Origin: an uncultured Caryophanales bacterium
Lineage (GTDB): Bacteria; Bacillota_I; Bacilli_A; RF39; UBA660
Direction of reading: 5' to 3'
Assembly (NCBI GenBank): GCA_947564265.1
Contig: CANOBK010000002.1
Location: 1 to 64,000, forward strand
Length of the DNA stretch: 64,000 nt
Part shown: positions 8,805-16,629 of the stretch, in pieces
How the letters are laid out: each line of letters starts with the position of its first letter
Numbering within the stretch: position 1 is the first letter of the stretch
Position numbers and translations under genes: made by a program
Notes under the pieces: model-generated
What the model saw: the letters and a program-made list of their open reading frames with translations, nothing else
Databases searched by the model: none
Told to the model about the DNA's origin: nothing

Positions 8805-10415
8805 GTGGAAGAACAAAGAGAATTCACAGAACAGGAAAAATTAGAGAAGCTAAGAGAAATTGAAAATAGAAAAGAAGAAATATTGAAAGAAGGCTCACTC
8901 GATGAATTCACAGGGAAAAATAAAATATGGAAAATTATCACTTATTTTTGCCTTTCTCTAGCACTCGTTTTAATGATTAGTTATTCCATTCAAACAGTGA
9001 TTCAAAGTGAAAGTTTAGTCACTCAACTTACAAATATTATCGGAACATTTATCCTTACCATTTTTACCGTTTTCTTCATGTTCACTAGCCTATTCGCAGA
9101 TAATAAAAAAGGAAGAGTATTTGTAATTATCGCATCGATTCTACTTTCTTGTTATAGTGGTTTTAATTTATTAGTTGGTGCCGATATTATCCATTTAGGA
9201 AACCAAGTTGTAGTAATCGATTTTTATAATAAAGAAATCTCTGAAGTAATCGCTTGGGCAGAAGAAAATGAAATTTTTATTAGTCAAGTCTATAAAAATA
9301 GTGATACCATTGAACAATATCGAGTAATAGATCAGGATGTAAAAGCAGGTACTTCCATTAAAAAAATTGAGAAAATTACAGTGACCGTTTCAGATGGACC
9401 GAATCCAGAAAAAGAGACGAACTTACCAAATATGATTGGTTGGGACGTTGATAAGGCAATGAGTTATATTGACAAAAATCATTTGACAAACGCAAATATC
9501 GAGTTTGATTTCCATGATGAAATAAAAAGAGATATTGTTTTTTCACAGAATATCGAAAGTACAATGAAACGAAATGAACCATTAGAACTAAAAGTATCCC
9601 TAGGAAAGAAAGATGAATTCAAATATGTAACGATGATTGATCTTACAGGAAAGGATGAATTTCATGCAACAACCTGGTTAAAAAGAAATCGAATTGCCTA
9701 TGAAATCCAGTATGGATATAGTGATTCCTATGAGGAAGGGATTGTGATTAAACAAGAAGACAAAAAAGGAAAAGTTATGGATGTTACTAAAAATGCAAAG
9801 ACTACAATTACTCTAGCTAGAAATCACCAAATTACAGTTCCGAATTTTGAGGAAATGACTTCCACCAAGATTAATAGTTGGGCAACTGATAATAAAATAA
9901 AGATTATTTTTAAAGAGGAATATGATGAGAAAATTGCCAAAGGAAAAGTAATTGAGTCTTCTAGATTAAAAGGAGACACCGTAGAAGTTGGCGACACTAT
10001 ACAGATTACTATTTCCAAAGGACAATTATATATGATTAAATTTACCAACATTGAAGAGTTCGTAACGTGGGCAAATGAAGAAGAAATATCTTACAATATC
10101 GATTATCAATTTAATTCAGAAGTAAAAGCAGGACAACTAATTTCATCTTCTCATAAAGAAAATCAATTAGTAAAAAATACAGATACAATTAATTTAGTAA
10201 TTTCACAAGGAGGCACGACAAATGTTCCAAATTTTCAAGGAATGACCAAGAATGAAATTACAGATGCTTGTAAGAAAGCTAATCTAATTTGTGAATATAA
10301 ATATGAATCTAGTCAAACAATAGAAAAAGATAAAATAATTAAACAATCAATGCGTGCTGGTAGTGAGGTTCCAGATAAGACAACAGTCACAATTACTCTA
10401 AGTAGTGGTAATTAA
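8805..10415 (+). CDS. Membrane-anchored protein with six PASTA-type repeats and no kinase domain
   Basis: 536 residues from the GTG chosen by its SD; upstream in-frame ATGs fall in or before the -10 box. A charged cytoplasmic N-terminus of about 45 residues is followed by three hydrophobic segments (about 40-125). Then come six repeats of about 65-70 residues, each opening with V-P-N-F/M-x-G-M/W-like motifs and ending in TI(T/S)-L/VSxG, as in PASTA domains. PASTA domains bind peptidoglycan fragments or muropeptides in Stk1/PknB kinases and some PBPs. No kinase or transpeptidase is attached here. Repeats 1, 3 and 5 are divergent and lack the VPN start. It is probably a wall sensor or scaffold; that is inferred. 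Confidence 0.75.
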   Translation: MEEQREFTEQEKLEKLREIENRKEEILKEGSLDEFTGKNKIWKIITYFCLSLALVLMISYSIQTVIQSESLVTQLTNIIGTFILTIFTVFFMFTSLFADNKKGRVFVIIASILLSCYSGFNLLVGADIIHLGNQVVVIDFYNKEISEVIAWAEENEIFISQVYKNSDTIEQYRVIDQDVKAGTSIKKIEKITVTVSDGPNPEKETNLPNMIGWDVDKAMSYIDKNHLTNANIEFDFHDEIKRDIVFSQNIESTMKRNEPLELKVSLGKKDEFKYVTMIDLTGKDEFHATTWLKRNRIAYEIQYGYSDSYEEGIVIKQEDKKGKVMDVTKNAKTTITLARNHQITVPNFEEMTSTKINSWATDNKIKIIFKEEYDEKIAKGKVIESSRLKGDTVEVGDTIQITISKGQLYMIKFTNIEEFVTWANEEEISYNIDYQFNSEVKAGQLISSSHKENQLVKNTDTINLVISQGGTTNVPNFQGMTKNEITDACKKANLICEYKYESSQTIEKDKIIKQSMRAGSEVPDKTTVTITLSSGN

Positions 10416-10442
10416 TAAATAAAAGAATGTTCTTAAAAAGTC

Positions 10443-10490
10443 AAAAAAAGTAGCCATTAGAGCATTCTTTTCTATTTGGCTACTTTTTTA
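10443..10490. terminator. Bidirectional terminator between convergent genes
   Basis: Perfect 12-bp arms AAAAAGTAGCCA (10445-10456) and TGGCTACTTTTT (10477-10488) with A/T runs on both sides. It serves the PASTA gene on plus and the cadherin-like gene on minus. Confidence 0.8.
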
Positions 10491-12098
10491 ATCTATTTTA
10501 TTATCTTTTACTTTGGTGTTTTCTTTTTGATTTTCATCGGTAGAATTAGTGGAAATTTCTTCTGTTTTCTTTTTTGAAGTTTTCTTCTTTGGTTTTGCTT
10601 TCTTTTTTTCTACTGGTTTTACCTCTTCTACTACTGGAATAACTTCTTCTTTTTTCTCTTCGGATTCTGCAGGTATCTCTTCTTTCTTAGAACCTAATAT
10701 ATCTAAAAAGTCGTCATCTACAATCACTGTATTCTCAGATGGGTCTATCTTAGGAATTTCCACTGTCTTTTGTAACTCGATTGGTTTCTTAAGTTCCATC
10801 GTTTTTTGAAGATTCATTGTCTTCTGTAAATCCATTGTCTTTTCTAAGTTGTCATTCTTCCTTTTCATACCACTCTTTCTTGTATATACTAAAATCAAAA
10901 TGACAATGGCAAGAACAAGAGAAAGACCACTCAGGCATGCGATTACAATTTTATGTTCATTCAGTTTTTCCTTGTATTCCTGTTCTATTTTTTTTGCTTC
11001 TTCCTCTTGATAGAGTTGTAAAGTTTTTTCCTCTTTATCATATACATACCAAGCTTTTTTTCCACTATCTACTCTCAAACCGTAAAGATAAATAAAATTA
11101 CTTTTACTACTGATTTGATACCCTTCATACTCTTCCTCTCCTAATTTTACCGTAACTTTAGAATATTTCTTAAATCCTTCTTCATTAGGTAGAGAAACAA
11201 TTGTGATGTTAGAAGATGTTACTGGTTGATATTTTGTATAGGATTTTTCCTTTTCATTATAGATAGCAAGAACAATTTTTCCTTCCTGATTTCTCAAACC
11301 AATCAATGTAATTTTAGATGTTTCATTATAAAAACCAGGAACTTCAAAACCATCAATTTCTACTTTGGTATCCTCAAATAATTCTGGTTTCTGTAAAGAA
11401 CTTGCCTTTTTTACTACAGTATAATCATTTCCATTCATTTTAACAGAAATGGGATTATTATCCTTTACATTGACATTGATTACATAAACTCTTTCATTTC
11501 CAGTCTCTGAAGTAACCTTAATTTCAAAACGATTATCGCCTTCACTTACTTCTTTCTCACCTATTCCATCTAAAGATGCATAAGAATCTGCTTTTCCTGC
11601 ATGAATCTGAATTTTTTCAGTTTCAGCTGGAACCTCTACACTATATTCTAACTGATCTTTTGAAAACTCTGGAGAAAGTGTGAAACCTTCGACAGATAAA
11701 CTTGATAAGTAATTGTTTGTTGATTTTTCCCTTGGCTTTACAACATTAATGGTAATTGATTTACTTCCCGTAAATTTCTGACCAGAAGTTGATGAAACAT
11801 CTAATGCGTTTACCGTAATGGTAGCAGTTCCTAAAGACTTTGCTGTAAATCGATAAGATTTAGATCCGTTTTCAATCCATTCACTTGAAGTTCCACCAGA
11901 TAATACATTTCCATTAGAACTAGTAACTGAGAATCTTCCAATGAGGTCAGAAGCATTAATTGTGATAGTAACACTTCCTCCTTGTGTTACAGTTTTGGTA
12001 GAAGCTGAAATTCCTAATCCAGCCGCCAAAACTTTTGAATTAAGAAAAATAAATGTAAACACAATAAGAGTAATAGTTCTCACAAAGAATTTTCTCAT
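10488..12098 (-). CDS. Single-pass surface protein: Ig-like and cadherin-like ectodomain with a repeat-bearing cytoplasmic tail
   Basis: 536 residues. Signal peptide to about 26 (ending KVLAAG). An Ig-like beta domain spans about 27-118, and a cadherin-like beta-sandwich domain follows at about 128-215 with the LSSLSVEG...LSPEFSKDQLEYSV pattern. A further beta-rich region reaches about 360. One membrane helix lies at about 387-407, followed by basic KSGMKRK, which puts the C-terminus inside. The tail of about 125 residues has five six-residue repeats (TMDLQK, TMNLQK, TMELKK, PIELQK, TVEIPK), an acidic VDDDFLDILG motif and a Lys-rich end. It starts 12 bases after the dockerin autolysin and shares its operon. 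The tail suggests an internal partner; none is known. Confidence 0.7.
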   Translation of the reverse strand: MRKFFVRTITLIVFTFIFLNSKVLAAGLGISASTKTVTQGGSVTITINASDLIGRFSVTSSNGNVLSGGTSSEWIENGSKSYRFTAKSLGTATITVNALDVSSTSGQKFTGSKSITINVVKPREKSTNNYLSSLSVEGFTLSPEFSKDQLEYSVEVPAETEKIQIHAGKADSYASLDGIGEKEVSEGDNRFEIKVTSETGNERVYVINVNVKDNNPISVKMNGNDYTVVKKASSLQKPELFEDTKVEIDGFEVPGFYNETSKITLIGLRNQEGKIVLAIYNEKEKSYTKYQPVTSSNITIVSLPNEEGFKKYSKVTVKLGEEEYEGYQISSKSNFIYLYGLRVDSGKKAWYVYDKEEKTLQLYQEEEAKKIEQEYKEKLNEHKIVIACLSGLSLVLAIVILILVYTRKSGMKRKNDNLEKTMDLQKTMNLQKTMELKKPIELQKTVEIPKIDPSENTVIVDDDFLDILGSKKEEIPAESEEKKEEVIPVVEEVKPVEKKKAKPKKKTSKKKTEEISTNSTDENQKENTKVKDNKID

Positions 12099-12110
12099 AA
12101 TTTCTCCCCT

Positions 12111-14156
12111 TTAATTCTGAATTACATGATTAGTTCCCATAATATAATTTTTGATATTTACATAGTCAACCGCAGAAATAACACCATCTCGGTTAACATC
12201 TGCTGCAAGAGAATTTGCACCATTTAAAATATTAGAACCCATAATATGATTTTTAACAAGTACATAATCTACTGCTGAAATTAATCCATCTCCATCTACA
12301 TCTCCATAAATAACTATGCTATAAGTCTCTTGAAGATTACCAGATTGTATCACAACCGTCGTCCCTGTTCCTATTTTATCCGAACTGAATGAGACAATGC
12401 CACCATTCGCTTCTAATTTAGCCTTTACATCTCCAAGAGCTACTCCCGGTTGAAATCCAAAAAGCATTCCATTTTCTATACGATATCCTGCCTCTCCTAC
12501 AATCTGAGAAACTTCTTTTGCAGGAGGTGGGGTCGGCGTTGGTGTTGGATCTTGACTAGGATTTGGATTTGGAGTTGGAGTTGGTGTAGGTGTAGGTTGT
12601 TCTATTTGATTGGTTCCTGTATTCACTTTTGTAAAGTAAGCAGCAGGTACATATACTTTCATTTGATCCCACTTGTATTCAATTCTTGGATTACTTTTGG
12701 AATCCCCAATATATTCTAAATTGTTGTCTAAAGTTGGATCACTTGAAACCTGATACCATTTTGTATTTCCATTTACAGCTGGACCATCCAATTCTCCTAA
12801 AATAACAACAGAAGAATTCTTGACTTTATATTGATAGTAAGAACTAGAAACTCGATATCCATCTGGACTTTTTTTAGCATAAACCGTATTTTGATAATCA
12901 TTATTTAATACTGCAATCGTATAAGTATTATAATCTTGGAACCCATAAGCTTTATCTAAAGCATAATAATGAGCTGCTGCCTTCTCTCCCCAATAAGGGT
13001 CAGAAGCATATTTGACATTTAACCCCACTTGCTTATTTCCAACTAGTGCACCACGATATCGATAATCTCCTGGTTGAACATATCCATAGGCTAACCAGCC
13101 ATAAGCATAATTATAAATACAATCTTCTACAGATAGAAAAGTATCAGCAGAGATTCCAGGGGAAGCATCTACAGCATTCAAACCAAAAATATTATTTTTC
13201 TTGATAGAAATATCGCTAGTGCCATAAGCAGATTCATTAATACCAATAGCAAACATCAAAGCCGCATTCACCCCATATTTTTCTTGTGCAGTGATAAAGG
13301 CATCCCCCGTATTTGCCATTTTTCTATCTCCATAACCACGATTTGCGATAAATTGATTTAAGTTTGCTGCATTATAATTCGTTTTTGTACGGAAGTTTAA
13401 ATATTGATAGTAGTTATAATAAGGTTCATTCGCATTAACCGCTCCAGTAGTCACACCTGCTTGATAATCTCGAATCATAGTTTTTAAATCGGTATAAAAA
13501 TATTGTCCATCATAACTATAATAGTTTCCTGGTGAAACCATAGTTGGCTTTTTTCCAATTACAATGGAAGAAGTTGTCTTATCTCCATAAACATTTGCTG
13601 GAATCACATGAATGATTTCCGAAGAAGTAATCTGATAATAACTTGGACTTCTTACCCATGAAAGCGGAACAATATCATAAAGTTGATTCTGACCTTTACC
13701 TTCGTATTCATATCGGGCAATATATCCTACCACTCCACTTACTTTGATTTTAATTCTTCCAGTTCCAGGATCCATTCCTAAAAATACTGCATCATCTGTA
13801 TTTCCACCACGAATATAAGTAAGTAAGGTACTCAAGTATACATTCCCATACACATTGGTATATCCTGCATTTGTATTTTGATCATAATCAACTAATGCAT
13901 ATTTCGCATCAATAATCATTCCATTTTGTACAATGGCTAAATTATCATTTGCCGTAGCATTCATTGCTTGTTTTGCTTCCTCATAAGAATTATAACAAGC
14001 AACGGTTTCTAAAGAACCATCCTCTTTTGCATTTGCAAGTTCAATAACTGGACAAACATTTCCACGATTTCGAACTTGTGCGGCAGATAAAGCATTTACT
14101 TCTGTAAAGGAGAAAACGACAAATAATACACCAAAAATTTTTAATACTTGTTTCAT
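12111..14156 (-). CDS. Secreted glucosaminidase-type autolysin with C-terminal dockerin
   Basis: 681 residues. Signal peptide to about 22. N-terminal unknown region to about 240, then a glucosaminidase domain (Pfam PF01832 type, about 275-410) with the probable catalytic Glu308 in INESAYGTS. Next is an SH3-like region (about 425-515), a Pro/Thr linker (521-545) and a small beta domain (548-615). A type I dockerin ends the protein (about 618-675), with two Ca-binding repeats DVDGDGLISAVD and DVNRDGVISAVD. The enzyme should cut the glycan backbone of peptidoglycan. Dockerins bind cohesins, so it may be tethered to a partner; the adjacent surface protein is the nearest candidate. The promoter carries a perfect inverted repeat. 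Confidence 0.85.
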   Translation of the reverse strand: MKQVLKIFGVLFVVFSFTEVNALSAAQVRNRGNVCPVIELANAKEDGSLETVACYNSYEEAKQAMNATANDNLAIVQNGMIIDAKYALVDYDQNTNAGYTNVYGNVYLSTLLTYIRGGNTDDAVFLGMDPGTGRIKIKVSGVVGYIARYEYEGKGQNQLYDIVPLSWVRSPSYYQITSSEIIHVIPANVYGDKTTSSIVIGKKPTMVSPGNYYSYDGQYFYTDLKTMIRDYQAGVTTGAVNANEPYYNYYQYLNFRTKTNYNAANLNQFIANRGYGDRKMANTGDAFITAQEKYGVNAALMFAIGINESAYGTSDISIKKNNIFGLNAVDASPGISADTFLSVEDCIYNYAYGWLAYGYVQPGDYRYRGALVGNKQVGLNVKYASDPYWGEKAAAHYYALDKAYGFQDYNTYTIAVLNNDYQNTVYAKKSPDGYRVSSSYYQYKVKNSSVVILGELDGPAVNGNTKWYQVSSDPTLDNNLEYIGDSKSNPRIEYKWDQMKVYVPAAYFTKVNTGTNQIEQPTPTPTPTPNPNPSQDPTPTPTPPPAKEVSQIVGEAGYRIENGMLFGFQPGVALGDVKAKLEANGGIVSFSSDKIGTGTTVVIQSGNLQETYSIVIYGDVDGDGLISAVDYVLVKNHIMGSNILNGANSLAADVNRDGVISAVDYVNIKNYIMGTNHVIQN

Positions 14157-14176
14157 TTTTTCCCTCCTTTATGAAC

Positions 14177-14216
14177 TTTTCAACTACATTATATCAAAGA
14201 ATAGTTGAAAACTCAA
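14177..14216 (-). promoter_or_regulatory. Autolysin promoter with a perfect 10-bp inverted repeat over the -10 box
   Basis: Minus strand -35 TTGAGT (14211-14216), 17-bp spacer, -10 TATAAT (14188-14193). The arms TTTTCAACTA (14177-14186) and TAGTTGAAAA (14202-14211) are perfect, 15 bp apart, and enclose the -10 box. This geometry fits a repressor operator. Confidence 0.6.
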
Positions 14217-14317
14217 TTTTCGATAAAATATTTATAATGGTTGACATTTTTTTCTTCTTTTTTTTGTCAAATTTTCATCAAATATTTACTTTTAGACTAG
14301 AAATCAAAGTTTTTGGT

Positions 14318-14323
14318 TATAAT
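14318..14323 (+). promoter_or_regulatory. -10 box of the LCP gene
   Basis: TATAAT 18 bases upstream of the ATG at 14342, with GGGATGG (14331-14337) as the probable SD. It argues against the longer reading frame that opens at 14171. Confidence 0.45.
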
Positions 14324-14341
14324 AAATTTAGGGATGGTAAT

Positions 14342-15871
14342 ATGACAAAAGTAAAAAAGAAGAAGAAATTGAAATTAAAACTTAATAATATATTTGTACT
14401 ACTAAGTATTATAACGAGCCTACTTTTAATTTATCAAATTAGTCAATTAGGCCCAATAGAACCAGTCATTCGTGGTATTGTAGTTTTAATTCTTTTAACA
14501 ATCGATTTTATTTTCTTTTATTATAAGAAAAATTTAAAAAGATTTCTTGCACTTTTTGTAATGTTTGTTTTTGTCTCAATTAATCTATTCGCAGCTAACT
14601 TAATTGGAGAAGCATACGGTTCTTTAAACTCTATTAATAAAAAGAAAATTACTTATAGTTCGTATCTAGTTGCCAAAAATGATAGTACAGTGAATACCAT
14701 TGAAGATGTCACAGAACTAAAAATTGGTATGCTAAACGATACACTTTCCATTGACAACTATATTATCGCCAAAGAACTAATTGAAGAAAATAAATTAGAC
14801 AAAGATAACACAATCCAAGACTATGATGATGTCGCGATTATGCTACATGACTTATACAATCACACGATTGACGCTATGCTAATATCTAGCAATTATAAAG
14901 AAATGTTTTCTACTACAGAAGGTTATGAAAATATTGCAGATGATTTGAAAGTAATTGCCAGCAAAGACAAAGATGTAGACAAAGATGAAATAGAATCTGT
15001 CAATACCGAAAAATCGGTTAACAAACCATTTACAGTTTTATTAATGGGAGTAGATAGTGAAAAGGATGGACTAAAGAAAAATGCTTATGCAAATGGGGAC
15101 TCCTTAATTCTACTTACTTTTAATCCAGATACCTATAATACAACAATGATGTCAATTCCAAGAGATAGTTATCTCCCTATTGCGTGTAAAAACAACAAAA
15201 GAAACAAACTAACTCACGCTGGCTGGTATGGAACTGAATGTATGATGCAAACAATCGAAAATACTTTTGATATTAACATTGATTACTATGTCAAAATCAA
15301 TTTCAAAGGTGTTGTAAATCTAGTAGATGCACTAGGTGGGGTTGAAGTAGAAGTACCAAAAAGATTATGCACCGACGATTCAAATCGACAAGGAACTATT
15401 TGTATTGACAAAGGAGTTCAACTACTAGATGGAGAACATGCTCTAGTATTCGCAAGAAATCGTTATGATCTTGCCCAAGGGGACATTGATCGTGGTTACA
15501 ATCAACAAACAATTATCAAAGCCATGATTAACAAAATGACGACAATTCGAAATATTAATACCATTCTCGATATTCTAGAAACTGTTTCTAATAATTTAGA
15601 TACAAATCTAACAACCAACGAAATCCTATCTTTTTATAACGTATTTAAAGAAATTATCACATCTACCAACTATCAAGATGGAGATGCACTTAATATAGAG
15701 CAATTAAGATTAAAAGGTAGTGGTAAAATGATTTATTACTCAAATCTAAAACAGAAACTATGGAATTATATCCTAGATGAAGATAGTATTGAAGAAGTTA
15801 GTAAAACAATGAAAATTAACTTAGGACTACAAGAGCCAGAAATGATTAAATCGTTCCATTTTGAGCCCTAA
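14342..15871 (+). CDS. LytR-CpsA-Psr (LCP) family wall-polymer ligase
   Basis: 509 residues from ATG 14342. A Lys-rich cytoplasmic start is followed by three hydrophobic segments (about 10-95). Residues about 105-215 resemble a small solute-binding-like fold (GMLNDT...DAMLISSNY). The LCP domain (about 225-420) begins at PFTVLLMGVDS and has MSIPRDSY, DALGGVEVEVP, LLDGEHALVFARNRY and DRGYNQQ, the usual polyprenyl-phosphate and metal-binding motifs. LCP enzymes move teichoic-acid or capsule polymers from a lipid carrier to peptidoglycan on the outer face of the membrane. Its place between the autolysin and the LTA-synthase-like genes fits envelope assembly. Confidence 0.88.
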   Translation: MTKVKKKKKLKLKLNNIFVLLSIITSLLLIYQISQLGPIEPVIRGIVVLILLTIDFIFFYYKKNLKRFLALFVMFVFVSINLFAANLIGEAYGSLNSINKKKITYSSYLVAKNDSTVNTIEDVTELKIGMLNDTLSIDNYIIAKELIEENKLDKDNTIQDYDDVAIMLHDLYNHTIDAMLISSNYKEMFSTTEGYENIADDLKVIASKDKDVDKDEIESVNTEKSVNKPFTVLLMGVDSEKDGLKKNAYANGDSLILLTFNPDTYNTTMMSIPRDSYLPIACKNNKRNKLTHAGWYGTECMMQTIENTFDINIDYYVKINFKGVVNLVDALGGVEVEVPKRLCTDDSNRQGTICIDKGVQLLDGEHALVFARNRYDLAQGDIDRGYNQQTIIKAMINKMTTIRNINTILDILETVSNNLDTNLTTNEILSFYNVFKEIITSTNYQDGDALNIEQLRLKGSGKMIYYSNLKQKLWNYILDEDSIEEVSKTMKINLGLQEPEMIKSFHFEP

Positions 15872-15924
15872 GGAAGTATTTCCCTCCCTAATTAATATTA
15901 TTTATAAAAAGGGAGAAATCAACC

Positions 15925-15956
15925 AAAAAAAATACCTAAAATCAGGTATTTTTTAT
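15925..15956. terminator. Bidirectional terminator
   Basis: Arms AAAATACCT and AGGTATTTT with loop AAAATC, flanked by A and T runs, between convergent genes ending at 15871 and 15964. Confidence 0.75.
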
Positions 15957-15963
15957 TTTCTAT

Positions 15964-16629
15964 TTAACTTTCTTCTGTAATTTCAACTAAGACAAGTTTA
16001 TTTTCCTCGTGAACAAAGAACAGTTTGAGCTTCGTAGGATAATCTAAATCCTCGACGTATTCTAACTCAACTGTTACAATAAACCCAGAAGAATCAGAAA
16101 AATCACCCTTTGTATATTCAGAATTTGAAACCTTTAAAACTGTTGATTTATTTACTTCTGGTAATCTTTGATTCCGCCTCTGATTCGTATTATTTCTAAC
16201 ATACTTATAAACAGTATTAGAGGCTTCCTCTTTAAAACGTTCCTGTAAACTAGAAGCAACAAATTGAATGCCACCAATATCCCGGTTTGTCAATTTATTA
16301 TTCAATGTATAAAAATCAATGGTAAACAATTGGGCAAGTAATGAAACATATTCCCTCTCATCCACTTTGGAATCAGACAATTCCTTTTCTAAAAGTTTAT
16401 AGTATTTTTTGTAAAGTCTTGTTGTATTACTATTTAGATAATACGAATAATCGTCCATTTTTGATACTACTGTAATTCCACTCGACTTCGAGGTAAAAAA
16501 TTCACGATAAAAGTAGTAACATCCACCAACTGCTAGTCCAAGAAGTAATAATAAAAACATAACAATTAAACCACTACTTTGACCCTTTTTAGAGTCCTTT
16601 TTTTGATTTACTTTCGTTTTCTTATTCAT
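15964..16629 (-). CDS. Unknown membrane-anchored protein paired with the LTA-synthase-like gene
   Basis: 221 residues, family not recognised. A basic Lys-rich start is followed by one hydrophobic segment (about 22-45), so the protein is probably anchored with a soluble outer domain of about 170 residues. That domain has helical text (YYLNSNTTRLYKKYYKLLEKEL) and then beta strands (VTVELEYVEDLDYPTKLKLFFV). The gene overlaps the stop of the upstream LTA-synthase-like gene by one base, so it is likely co-translated and may be a partner of that enzyme. That role is inference only. Confidence 0.6.
   Translation of the reverse strand: MNKKTKVNQKKDSKKGQSSGLIVMFLLLLLGLAVGGCYYFYREFFTSKSSGITVVSKMDDYSYYLNSNTTRLYKKYYKLLEKELSDSKVDEREYVSLLAQLFTIDFYTLNNKLTNRDIGGIQFVASSLQERFKEEASNTVYKYVRNNTNQRRNQRLPEVNKSTVLKVSNSEYTKGDFSDSSGFIVTVELEYVEDLDYPTKLKLFFVHEENKLVLVEITEES

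Noticed and set aside
14171..14341. N-terminal extension of the LCP protein
   Set aside because: The region contains the LCP -10 box and lacks an SD; the ATG at 14342 is well placed.
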